Shown here: in pieces, positions 1 to 7,998 of the stretch
Position numbering within the stretch: position 1 is the first letter of the stretch
How the letters are laid out: the number at the start of each line of letters is the position of its first letter
DNA from: Variovorax sp. J22G73
Lineage (GTDB): Bacteria; Pseudomonadota; Gammaproteobacteria; Burkholderiales; Burkholderiaceae_C
DNA length: 64,000 bases
Direction of reading: 5' to 3'
Assembly (NCBI RefSeq): GCF_030317035.1
Contig: NZ_JASZYK010000021.1
Span: 47,622-111,621, forward strand
Program-made: the position numbers and the translations under genes
Notes under the pieces: model-generated
The model's input: the letters and a program-made list of their open reading frames with translations, nothing else
What the model was told of the DNA's origin: nothing
Databases searched by the model: none

Positions 1-1
1 C

Positions 2-1138
2 CTCTTCCCGCTGGAGTTCGGCGAGAGTCTGGATCGCGCTGCCAGGTACGCTCCCGAACTGGCGGAACGGGTGCGGCCGCTTGTTCACGAATTGAAGGCT
101 GAGCTTCTGGCGGATATTCGCGCATCGGCAACGCCACTTGCCCGCCTGCGTGCAGCGCTGCAGAGTCATTTGATCGTAGCCCGAGTGAAGCAGGCGCAGT
201 TGGCAGAACAGATCAATCGCTTGGCCATGCTCGACCAGCGTGCAGAGGCCGCCCGCACGGACCTCGAGATGGCCGACAAAGCGCTGCTCCGCAGCCAGAA
301 GCGAGTCAAGCCGTGCCAAGAACAACTAGAGGGAATAAAGACCGGGGCGCCCGGTCCCCGCCTCGCAATCGACGCGGACGCGTTCTCCAACAAGTTCAAG
401 AACGTCGACCCCACTACGGTGGGTGGATTGAAGGCGCGCATCGAGGACTACCGGGCATGGGTCCGTGGAGAGTGGAGCAGGCTCGAAGGGGATTTTCATG
501 GCCAGTGCATCGCCATCGTCAAGCGTTGGCCGCTGAACATGCTGGCCGCGACTGCGATGGATGGTCGCGCTATCGATCTCGCCATCGACAAGGACTTCGG
601 CGCCATTAGTACGCGCCTCGAGGGATACTTTCTGGACAGCTACTTGATCCCGAGCAATCGCGCCGAGGATCAAAAATCGTTGAGGCTCGCGATAAAGACG
701 TCCGCAGAATCCCTGACGCGCGAATTCCAGAAGAAGCGAAAGCAGGTTCTGAAAGTTGCGGTAGATCGATGGGAGCAGGACCTCGACAATGCGAAGAAGG
801 CGGTTCGGAGCGCCAGGGCGCTCCGGGCCCGGTTGCGGGGCGTTCACGAACAATGCGTCGATTTTGTCACTCGCGCCATCGCCGAGCGCGACGCCTGCCA
901 GGCTCGCCTGTCCGCCGACGAGGCGCGATGCGCGACGTTCACCGCGCTGCTCGAAGAGGAGTACCGCGTTGAGCTGGACGCGTCACGGCGGCGGATCGGC
1001 GGCCACCCTTCTCCCTCATCTGCCTTTATCGAACTGCTGAACGCGGCGCAGATGGTCGAGGCCCGCTCCCACTTGTTCCACCATGCTGGTGCCTCAATGC
1101 CAATCACCTCCCCTTCACCCATTTCCTCCCTGCCATGA
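2..1138 (+). CDS. Coiled-coil protein, C-terminal part of a larger gene (5' end outside window)
   Basis: The frame is open back to the window edge, so the apparent GTG start at 71 is probably internal. The visible ~378 residues are mostly charged helix: long heptad-like stretches near residues 60-130 and 240-330, counted from the edge, with no membrane segment. No nucleotide-binding motif is visible in this part. The stop overlaps the next start (ATGA at 1135), so the two genes are translationally coupled. Large coiled-coil proteins paired with a smaller coiled-coil membrane partner occur in dynamin-like GTPase sets, but the domain that would prove this lies outside the window. Function is therefore unassigned. 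Confidence 0.7.
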   Translation, partial: LFPLEFGESLDRAARYAPELAERVRPLVHELKAELLADIRASATPLARLRAALQSHLIVARVKQAQLAEQINRLAMLDQRAEAARTDLEMADKALLRSQKRVKPCQEQLEGIKTGAPGPRLAIDADAFSNKFKNVDPTTVGGLKARIEDYRAWVRGEWSRLEGDFHGQCIAIVKRWPLNMLAATAMDGRAIDLAIDKDFGAISTRLEGYFLDSYLIPSNRAEDQKSLRLAIKTSAESLTREFQKKRKQVLKVAVDRWEQDLDNAKKAVRSARALRARLRGVHEQCVDFVTRAIAERDACQARLSADEARCATFTALLEEEYRVELDASRRRIGGHPSPSSAFIELLNAAQMVEARSHLFHHAGASMPITSPSPISSLP

Positions 1139-1833
1139 CGCCACACATTGACGCCCAGGAGCGCGAAATCAAAGAATTGCTGCAACGCGTCATGCGTGAA
1201 CCGCTGCAGCCATTGAGTGAAGGCCTCGACAAGACAACGTCGCGTCTCGAATCACTTGAGCAGCAGGTGGACGATCTCCGTACCGGGACGATCGCAGCGC
1301 TCATGGCGCAGGTCTCGAAGGTAGATCGGGCAATCGGGGATCTCCGGCGTTCCAGCAATGACTTGGCCGACGAACTCACGGATACGCTCATTCCCTCTCT
1401 TGACCGGGGATTGGACAATCTCCAGAACACCATCAAGTTGGGGGCCGAGCCACTGGGACTGGCACTTCGAACCAGCGAGAGCCGAATCGGGGAGGCGCTC
1501 GCGAAGCTGGACGACTTGTCACGACGCGCGGGCAGCCAGGAGACCTTGTCAAGGGAGCTATCCTCGTCCTCTGCAGCGCAAATGCGGAAAGCCGCTGTCG
1601 CTGTCACCGACCAGATGCGCTCGACCCAGCAGGATCTTCTGCGCGCGATAGAAGAGGCGTCGCAAAGGGTGGTAGAGGATGCACGTGCGTTCGGCGAACA
1701 GCGACACCTGGAGCTGCTGCGAGTGGTGGACGAGAAGCTCGACCGTCTGCGACGACTCTCGTGGCTCGTCGCATCGGTGGCGGGCCTCGCCGCGTTGGGT
1801 TGCCTGGGACTATGGATCCGGCAATTTCACTGA
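1135..1833 (+). CDS. Coiled-coil protein with C-terminal membrane anchor
   Basis: This 232-aa protein is almost entirely predicted coiled coil (residues ~10-205) and ends in one hydrophobic segment (about 207-227, SWLVASVAGLAALGCLGLW). That is a tail-anchor-like topology with the bulk in the cytoplasm. The ATG overlaps the upstream stop by 4 bp (ATGA), so the two proteins are probably made in fixed ratio and act together. I see no enzymatic motif. It may tether the upstream coiled-coil protein to the membrane. I do not recognise a named family. Confidence 0.75.
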   Translation: MTPHIDAQEREIKELLQRVMREPLQPLSEGLDKTTSRLESLEQQVDDLRTGTIAALMAQVSKVDRAIGDLRRSSNDLADELTDTLIPSLDRGLDNLQNTIKLGAEPLGLALRTSESRIGEALAKLDDLSRRAGSQETLSRELSSSSAAQMRKAAVAVTDQMRSTQQDLLRAIEEASQRVVEDARAFGEQRHLELLRVVDEKLDRLRRLSWLVASVAGLAALGCLGLWIRQFH

Positions 1834-1971
1834 TGGTTGGTTACAGGCACCGTGTGCGCCTGTGCGATTGGCTTGCGCTACCGACGACGGAGCACTCAAA
1901 CGGCGCATTGAGCTTGCGGACGACTTGGGCTCACAGCACTTTTCAACACCGATAGAAAGAAGGACCCGCAC

Positions 1972-2526
1972 ATGAAAGCAACGGCGGTATCGCTGCTCGC
2001 CCTCTTCGAGACCAAGATGCAACTTGAGGTGCCTCTATTTCAGCGGCAATACGTCTGGCAGCGCGAGAAGCACTGGGAGCCGCTCTGGGAGGACATCGCG
2101 CGCAAGTTCACCGACTACCTTGACGGTCGCAAGGACGCGCCGGTTCATTTCCTCGGTGCGATGGTGCTTGACTTAAAGCAGACGCCGGCAACGCATGTCG
2201 GCAAGCGTCAGGTCATTGATGGTCAGCAACGCCTGACCACGCTCCAGGTTTTCTTGTCGGCGTTCCGCGATTTCTGCAATGAGCAAGGCTGCGAAGACAT
2301 GGCAAGAGAAATCGCCAGCTTCACGCTCAACAAGGGACTGATGGCGGACGCCGAAGTGGACAAGTTCAAGGTCTGGCCGACGCAACTTGATCGCGGGCAG
2401 TTCGCCGATGTCGTAGGCGCTGGGTCGCGTGTCGAGGTGCTGAGGAGCAGCATGTGCAGGCGCTGCGTGACAAGGCCTGGCTGGTGGTCAAGCTCAGCCC
2501 ACTTTAGATACACCCAACCAAGGTGA
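1972..2526 (+). pseudogene. DUF262 (GmrSD-type N-terminal domain) protein, truncated remnant
   Basis: The first ~115 residues are a clear DUF262 N-terminus: the VPLFQRQYVW motif near residues 22-31 and the DGQQRLTT motif near residues 83-90, which is the ParB/Srx-like nucleotide-hydrolysing motif of GmrS-type proteins. Full-length DUF262 proteins usually exceed 500 aa. This ORF stops at 184 aa, and its last ~35 residues do not look like the family. In another frame around 2440-2505 there is a short family-like stretch (ALRDKAWLVVKLSP), so a deletion plus frameshift is likely. Complete relatives act in type IV restriction of modified phage DNA. This copy should be inactive. Confidence 0.75.
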
Positions 2527-2555
2527 CCTGCCCCATCCAAGGAACTGATGAGGAC

Positions 2556-3548
2556 ATGAGCAAAGGCATCAAGATGCGATCTGCCAAGGATCGCCAGGGT
2601 CATCCGTACACAGTCGAAACTTTGCAACGATTGAGCGACTCAGGCATCGGCGCCGCCGATCTCGTCTGCGACGATCACACGTGCGCCTGTGCCGTGCGCT
2701 TCGTCCCGCGCTACCAGCAGAACCGGGCCAACCGAATCGAGCCGATCGACGTGCCCGCCTACATCGGACTCACCCGGGGCTCCGGGCACGCCGCCAGTTG
2801 CCGCTACAACGCGCAGGCACGCCTGAGCGCCATTGCCGCGCAATCCGACCCGGAATTCCTGAGCGCACTCGACGGCGGAAAACGGGAGCTTCGGCTGCTC
2901 GCGCTACACAACGGCTTGAGCAAACCCGGCCTGTCTGGCGATGGACTGGCAGCCACGGGTCGCGGGCCTGAGACAGGCGCAGGAAAGACGAGGATGCAGC
3001 TCCTCGCGTCGAACACGAAACTCGACAGCTATCTGCGCACGACCGCCGATCTGCTCGCCTTGCGCGCCCTATGCGAGTCCGATGACGACCTCGCCGACGA
3101 CTTGATCTTGCGCCTGGGCAGCAAGAAGCTTCCGTGGAAGCAGTTCTTCTTCGAACGCGACCGTTTCGACGAGGCCTGGGAGTGCGTCCGGCAAGGCGGC
3201 ATCACCCCCCATCCGATCGCCCTGTGCGGCGTGGTGAAGCGCCATCACCATCCTGGGCCCACCGCGACGTACCGGATGAGCTTCCTCAATTGCGACTCGC
3301 TGTACCGCAAGACTGACCGCGCAGACAGAGTGGAGACCTTCGAGGTCAGCGTTGCCCATGCGGATGGCGTCTGGTTGAGCAGCTTCGCGGTCGGAAGCGA
3401 GATTGTCCTGTTTGGCATCTGCAAGGCCGCCGATACCGTCGAGAAGACCGTGCCCGACAAGCGCGATACCAAGCGGAGCGTGACCTATGTGACACATAGA
3501 CTCACGCTCGCGCCGAAGTTCAAAAAGCAGGTGGTCGCCATCGCCTAA
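2556..3548 (+). CDS. Unknown protein with a CxHxCxC-type zinc-site-like N-terminus
   Basis: The frame opens at GTG 2523, but ATG 2556 (protein MSKGIKMRS, 330 aa) has a GATGAGG ribosome site just upstream and is the better start. Residues ~38-45 read CDDHTCAC and are followed ~35 residues later by GHAASC, giving a plausible Cys/His metal site. This arrangement resembles the N-terminal zinc region of CoiA-like proteins, but I cannot assign that family. The C-terminal half (from ~residue 180) is ordinary globular sequence rich in K/R. It lies between the DUF262 remnant and a SEFIR-containing gene set on the same strand. Function unknown. Confidence 0.65.
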   Translation: MSKGIKMRSAKDRQGHPYTVETLQRLSDSGIGAADLVCDDHTCACAVRFVPRYQQNRANRIEPIDVPAYIGLTRGSGHAASCRYNAQARLSAIAAQSDPEFLSALDGGKRELRLLALHNGLSKPGLSGDGLAATGRGPETGAGKTRMQLLASNTKLDSYLRTTADLLALRALCESDDDLADDLILRLGSKKLPWKQFFFERDRFDEAWECVRQGGITPHPIALCGVVKRHHHPGPTATYRMSFLNCDSLYRKTDRADRVETFEVSVAHADGVWLSSFAVGSEIVLFGICKAADTVEKTVPDKRDTKRSVTYVTHRLTLAPKFKKQVVAIA

Positions 3549-3644
3549 CCTGCGTCCCTGCTTCCTATACTTTCTGTACGGAGCCGACGCGAAATCGTGG
3601 CTGCGCATACCGGCACGCCAAACCCACTCACTCGATGCAAACCC

Positions 3645-4022
3645 ATGGCCATCCAGAAAAACCTCTACAACCTGTTGATGTCCGGCAATGAGACGGCGTG
3701 GACCGGCACATCGTGGGTAATGGAATACGACCGCGTGTTCGAACACACGAACGCGCAGGTCAAGCAGCAGTTCGAAACGCTGGACGACGCTGCGCTGGCC
3801 GCGCTACTGGAACTGCCAACACTTTTTGCCTACGAAAGATTCGTGAACGCGCCGGCCCATGTGGGCCGAATCACCGGCATCAGCCGTCGGCAGAAAGAGT
3901 TCGCGTTCACATTCAACTTCGATGACGCCGTCGCGCCCATCCCCCATGCCAGTTTCATGCAACTGCTGCCGGAACTCGACATCGACCTGAAGGGGAGGTC
4001 AATCGCAGCCATTGGGCCGTGA
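3645..4022 (+). CDS. Small unknown protein coupled to the SEFIR protein
   Basis: The frame is open from 3597. I prefer ATG 3645 (MAIQKNLYNLLMSGNETAW, 125 aa), because the upstream 16 codons look like leader. No known motif is visible. The sequence is soluble, with a helical middle (DDAALAALLELPTLFAYERF). Its stop overlaps the GTG start of the SEFIR gene at 4019, so the two are translationally coupled. That position suggests a sensor, regulator or partner of the TIR-like effector, which is inferred only from context. Confidence 0.65.
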   Translation: MAIQKNLYNLLMSGNETAWTGTSWVMEYDRVFEHTNAQVKQQFETLDDAALAALLELPTLFAYERFVNAPAHVGRITGISRRQKEFAFTFNFDDAVAPIPHASFMQLLPELDIDLKGRSIAAIGP

Positions 4023-4567
4023 AGAACGTTGATCTCGCGGATGTCCTGCACCGCGCCGGACTGCTCCCAACGGGCTTGCTGGGGCCTCTGCGACGCCCTC
4101 CGCATGTGTTCATCTCCTACTCATGGGATTCGCCGGAGCACCGCACATGGGTCGCGCAACTGGCCATGACGCTCAGATTAAACGGGGTCGAAGTGACACT
4201 TGATCAGTGGCATGTTCGCCCCGGAGAAGACCTGGCTCATTTCATGGCAAGAGGGCTACGCGAGAGCGATCGTGTGCTGATGATCTGCACCGAGGCCTAC
4301 GTACAAAAAGCGCAACAACGCCAAGGTGGTGTCGGCTATGAACAAGTGCTTGTCACGGCGCAGCTCATGAGGGAGGTCGGCACCGCGAAGTTCATCCCGA
4401 TCATCCGGCAAACAACCCACCCTCGGCAACTGCCCGACGAACTGGCCGCGCGCATGTACATAGACCTTTCAGACGGCCCGGAGCAGCACGCTAACCAGCA
4501 GCGCCTCTTGCGTGATCTGCATGACGTTGGCGTGCCGTTGCCGCCTCTCGGACGGCCTCCATTTTAA
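4019..4567 (+). CDS. SEFIR/TIR-like domain protein
   Basis: Residues 28-38 (PHVFISYSWDS) form the classic first beta strand and box 1 of SEFIR/TIR folds. They are followed by W44, the LDQW/RPGED segment at residues 61-71, and a conserved-type Glu at 108 in GVGYEQV, close to where the catalytic Glu of NAD-cleaving TIR domains lies. At 182 aa the protein is essentially a stand-alone SEFIR domain. Bacterial TIR and SEFIR proteins are mostly NAD-consuming or signalling effectors of antiphage systems. The GTG start overlaps the upstream gene, and the downstream nuclease-like gene begins 18 bp later, so the three form one operon. Whether this copy cleaves NAD cannot be told from sequence. Confidence 0.85.
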   Translation: MKNVDLADVLHRAGLLPTGLLGPLRRPPHVFISYSWDSPEHRTWVAQLAMTLRLNGVEVTLDQWHVRPGEDLAHFMARGLRESDRVLMICTEAYVQKAQQRQGGVGYEQVLVTAQLMREVGTAKFIPIIRQTTHPRQLPDELAARMYIDLSDGPEQHANQQRLLRDLHDVGVPLPPLGRPPF

Positions 4568-4585
4568 TCGTCAAGAACTTTGTCC

Positions 4586-5968
4586 ATGACCGAATCCCGT
4601 GCAGCCCGCCTTGCCAGAGAATTGACGTACCCACCTGATTTTTTTGACCCGCCCGACCCGCGCCCCGATTTCTGGCCGGACAACCCGGACCTGCGCCGAG
4701 CCGTGGACTGGTTCAAGAGCTTCATCTCGCCTCAACAGTGGGTGCAGCGCCGAGAGCAGGCCGCGCGCCGGCTCTACCTGAGCGCCTTGGGGATCGGCGA
4801 CGAAGGTGGACGTTTTTTCGATGCCAAGGACAGTTTCGGCTGGTACCTGTTTCTGGCCGAAGCAGTCCTGGACCACATCGGCAACTACGACTATGTTTTC
4901 GGCTCCCGTGTTGTGCCTGTTTTTCAAGCCATCGGGCGCGATCTTCATCTGCTGAGACAAGTCGAAGGCAGCGAGTTGCGCGTCCAACGCATGGTCACCA
5001 AAGAGCGAGGTCAGCCCAATGGAGGGCTGTTCGAATTGCTGGTCGCTGCGTGTTACAGGCGTGCGGGCGCGACCGTTGCTTTCGTCGACGAGAAGCCTGG
5101 CAAGAAGCAGACTCACGATATGGACGTCACGCTCCATGGCCAAAGCTGGGCGGTCGAGTGCAAGCGCATGGAAGTCGGGGAGTACGCCGAGAGCGAACGA
5201 CTGCAGCTTGGAAGGCTTTGGTCAGTTTCTTCCGCCTATCTGGCGGGGCTTGAACGAAGTACGCTGTGTCAGGCGAGCTTTCGCGTGGAACTTGCAAGCG
5301 TTCCTGGCGACTACCTGAAGGACAAAGTGCACGACTGGCTCGCCTCCAAGCAGGACAGCCAGGCCTGGGACGACGCCATCGCGTCCGGCAACATCGGCAC
5401 CCTGGATCTGCGCCCCCTGCAGGCGGTGTTGTCCAAGGACCTGGTGCTGGGCAGCAGTCACCGCATTCTCGAATTGCTGACGGGTCGCTACGTCCGCAAC
5501 GCCGCCTACCAAACGCTACTGCGGACCATGCCCGGGGAGAATCCGCGTTACGTCGATGCGTGCAACCTTGCTGTCGTCCTGAACTGGGAAAGCCTGAGCG
5601 AAGCAGCACTGGACAAGAAGGCGCGCGACATCCGCAAGAATCTGTCCAACGCGAACGCGCAACTGCCTGATGGTCGGCCATGTGTCGTCCACATCGGCTT
5701 CGAAGCGGTCGAAGGAGACAGGGTCGAGCGACTGCGCTACGACAAGATCCTCGCGACGGCGCGCCAATTCGATCCAGGTGAGAAACAGCTGGAATACATC
5801 TACTGCCACTACTTCGTGCCAGAGAGCCCCCCGGACCAATCCTGGGCGTTTGATGAGACCACGCAATGGTGCGCTATCCGCGCCACCCAGAAAAAGCCCT
5901 TGGAGAGGTGCTTTCTGGTCCTTGCATCGGGTGTTGCCAATCGGTCTGGTCCGCATTGGCAGGAATAG
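4586..5968 (+). CDS. PD-(D/E)XK-like nuclease-fold protein
   Basis: I choose ATG 4586 over the in-frame TTG at 4580; this gives 460 aa. The core resembles a restriction-endonuclease fold: Glu near residue 150 (GGLFELLVAACYRRAG), Asp near 180 (HDMDVTL) and an E-C-K triad at about 191-193 (WAVECKRM). The N-terminal ~140 residues are Pro/Trp-rich and the C-terminal half is mixed alpha/beta of unknown type. The gene follows the SEFIR gene by 18 bp on the same strand. A nuclease-like protein beside a SEFIR effector suggests a small defence operon, but no published system with exactly this content comes to mind. Confidence 0.75.
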   Translation: MTESRAARLARELTYPPDFFDPPDPRPDFWPDNPDLRRAVDWFKSFISPQQWVQRREQAARRLYLSALGIGDEGGRFFDAKDSFGWYLFLAEAVLDHIGNYDYVFGSRVVPVFQAIGRDLHLLRQVEGSELRVQRMVTKERGQPNGGLFELLVAACYRRAGATVAFVDEKPGKKQTHDMDVTLHGQSWAVECKRMEVGEYAESERLQLGRLWSVSSAYLAGLERSTLCQASFRVELASVPGDYLKDKVHDWLASKQDSQAWDDAIASGNIGTLDLRPLQAVLSKDLVLGSSHRILELLTGRYVRNAAYQTLLRTMPGENPRYVDACNLAVVLNWESLSEAALDKKARDIRKNLSNANAQLPDGRPCVVHIGFEAVEGDRVERLRYDKILATARQFDPGEKQLEYIYCHYFVPESPPDQSWAFDETTQWCAIRATQKKPLERCFLVLASGVANRSGPHWQE

Positions 5969-6289
5969 GCCATCCAGCGACATGCCGCGCCATGGCTGTC
6001 GTGCCAACGTGCCATGCGCTTTCCAAGTGCGTTCGTTGACGCCCGCTGCTCACTATGGCCCTCCCGGCTCGCCGGGACGACGTGAAGACCTTGGTCTGAG
6101 CTTCCCATGCTTCGCAGAGCGCGGCGGTGAGCACCGGGCACGACCAAGAATGCATCTTTTTGTTACCATTCGAGCAAGATGCAGCCAACCGTACTCAAGC
6201 ATCGAAGTCCAAGCTGCTGCGGACGGGGCTAGAGATCACCGCGGGGCAATTCAGCTGACAGACAAGAATCGAGATGGGGGGACTTGCGC
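5969..6289 (+). other. Intergenic stretch upstream of the ABC-3C operon
   Basis: About 320 bp separate the nuclease-like gene from the ABC-3C operon. I see no convincing coding frame, repeat or RNA gene. The last bases carry a strong GGGGGGA ribosome site (6276-6282) for ATG 6290. The promoter of the ABC-3C operon should lie here, but I cannot place -35/-10 boxes with confidence. Confidence 0.5.
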
Positions 6290-7513
6290 ATGGCACCGGC
6301 TTCCAATGATCAGTACTCTGCCGGCGAGCAAGGCCTGGGGTACATCTATCAACCTCGCTTTGCTCTGCTCCGACTTTTGCAGTTGCCGGAAAATACATCG
6401 ATCCTGATTGAGAAGGACGATGACCTCGACTTCATCGATCAGAATGGCGTCAAGACTTTAGCCTCGCTCAAACATAAAGGGATTGGTGATCGTCTGACGG
6501 ATCTGTCCACAGACTTCTGGAAGTCCGTCCGAATCTGGCTCGCGCGCTACAACCGTGACGGACGCAGCGAATCAAGTCTGCGTTTTTTCCTGTTTTCGAC
6601 GGGTACTGTTTCCAGCACATCATTCCTGCGGCGCTTCTTACTTGACCCGCCCGAGGAAGACGATCAGGTCACGCCACTGTCACAGATTGCGGCGGATGTC
6701 CTTGCCAAATCCGAAGCAAAACTCGTCGGTAAAATCGCCGTCGAGTTTCATATGCTCAACGACGATGAGAAGCAAGATTTTCTCTCGCGCATCGTGATAT
6801 TTGATGGGGCGCCTCGCATTGAGGATGTGCCTTCGATCATCAAGAGCCAACACATGCGCAGCATCCGGCGCGACAACCGTGACGCCATCTTCGAGCGTCT
6901 CGAAGGTTGGTGGAACGACACCATCACCAATTTACTGGTCGGCAGGCGCGCAGACGCCATCTTCGGCTACGAACTCTCAGACAAACTTTCCGCGTTTTCG
7001 GAGGAGTACCAGTCCGACAACCTCCCAATCACATTCAGAGGGAAGGTGCCCGCTGGAGAAATCGACGCAGACAACGATCCACGACTTTTCGTTGTGCAGT
7101 TGCGAGAAATCGGCATCGCCTCCAACCGCATACGCAACGCCATCTTGGACTACTACCGGGCTTTCGAGCAGCGGTCTTCCTGGGCTCGCGAAAGCCTTCT
7201 GGTTTCCGGAGAAATGGAAGAGTACGAAGACCGCCTCATTGATGAATGGAGTCGCTACCGGGACGTGGTCTTCGAAGAACTCGATGAGGAAAGCGCCGAC
7301 GCCGTTCTTCTAGAAGCGGGTAAGGCGCTGTATCGATGGGTAGATCTCGAGAGCGGCGACAGCAGCACGCTCCGCATCCGAGAACGGGTGACCGAGCCCT
7401 ACGTCGTGCGTGGAGGATTTCATATTCTTGCGAACAATCGTCCGCGTCCAAGGGTGTACTGGCATCCTCGCTTCCTCGACCGTGTCAGTCGGCTTCTGGG
7501 GGCCACGGAATGA
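6290..7513 (+). CDS. ABC-3C system protein with N-terminal nuclease-like domain
   Basis: With ATG 6290 (strong GGGGGGA ribosome site; TTG 6284 is the alternative) the protein has 407 aa. The N-terminus GLGYIYQPRFALLRLL, a Glu at 41, the Asp-rich run EKDDDLDFID and SLKHK at 59-63 match the DUF4297-like PD-(D/E)XK nuclease pattern that starts many ABC-three-component effectors. The C-terminal part (WARESLL ... VYWHPRFLDRVSR) resembles the ABC-3C C-terminal domain. It overlaps the next gene by ATGA, as is typical for the set. In these systems the ATPase is thought to sense an invader and release a toxic effector, here probably DNA cleavage. Identification rests on motif pattern plus the two partner genes. 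Confidence 0.85.
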   Translation: MAPASNDQYSAGEQGLGYIYQPRFALLRLLQLPENTSILIEKDDDLDFIDQNGVKTLASLKHKGIGDRLTDLSTDFWKSVRIWLARYNRDGRSESSLRFFLFSTGTVSSTSFLRRFLLDPPEEDDQVTPLSQIAADVLAKSEAKLVGKIAVEFHMLNDDEKQDFLSRIVIFDGAPRIEDVPSIIKSQHMRSIRRDNRDAIFERLEGWWNDTITNLLVGRRADAIFGYELSDKLSAFSEEYQSDNLPITFRGKVPAGEIDADNDPRLFVVQLREIGIASNRIRNAILDYYRAFEQRSSWARESLLVSGEMEEYEDRLIDEWSRYRDVVFEELDEESADAVLLEAGKALYRWVDLESGDSSTLRIRERVTEPYVVRGGFHILANNRPRPRVYWHPRFLDRVSRLLGATE

Positions 7514-7998
7514 AGCGATGGGATCAACGGCCATTCGAAGTCAGGAATCTCTTCAATCCTGCCTTCTGCGGCCTGGTGCTCTTCAGGGCGTTGCAGGGCT
7601 ACGAGGAAGAGAATCCGGACGGCATGCCGTTTTCTCTTGCATTGCTTGTGTTGCCGCTTTGTCTGCAGAAGGACTCTCGTCAAGTAATTGCGGGTAGTCC
7701 TCGCAGCTATCTTCTGAAAACTGTCGAGAAGAATCCTCAGTTGCTGATCGGCTTCGCCGATCGCGTCAGCGACCTACTGCCATTTGGGCTCGAAGCCTTC
7801 GGCGTGCTGATGGAGCGGGGTTGCTTTGTCGTGTCGCCGGACGGCCGATTGAAGACAGTGCCCGACCGAGTCCGAAAGTCCGTGACAGGGACCGACGAAT
7901 CCGTCTCCTGCCAGCGCGTCGCACGCATCGTTGGAAAAGAATTCGCCCGCATCGCGGACCGCGTGACGGTGTACACGACCTTTGGAATACGCCCATGA
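7510..7998 (+). CDS. ABC-3C middle component
   Basis: This 162-aa protein starts at ATG 7510, overlapping the upstream stop, and ends overlapping the ATPase start at 7995. The longer open frame back to 7336 is a shadow. The sequence RPFEVRNLFNPAFCGLVLFRAL near the start is characteristic of the small middle components of ABC-three-component systems, which bridge the effector and the Rad50-like ATPase. No catalytic motif is seen, as expected. Its place between effector and ATPase, with overlaps on both sides, supports the call. Confidence 0.85.
   Translation: MKRWDQRPFEVRNLFNPAFCGLVLFRALQGYEEENPDGMPFSLALLVLPLCLQKDSRQVIAGSPRSYLLKTVEKNPQLLIGFADRVSDLLPFGLEAFGVLMERGCFVVSPDGRLKTVPDRVRKSVTGTDESVSCQRVARIVGKEFARIADRVTVYTTFGIRP

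Noticed and set aside
7336..7509. Longer N-terminus for the ABC-3C middle component
   Set aside because: This stretch lies inside the preceding gene in another frame, and ATG 7510 gives the usual ATGA overlap.
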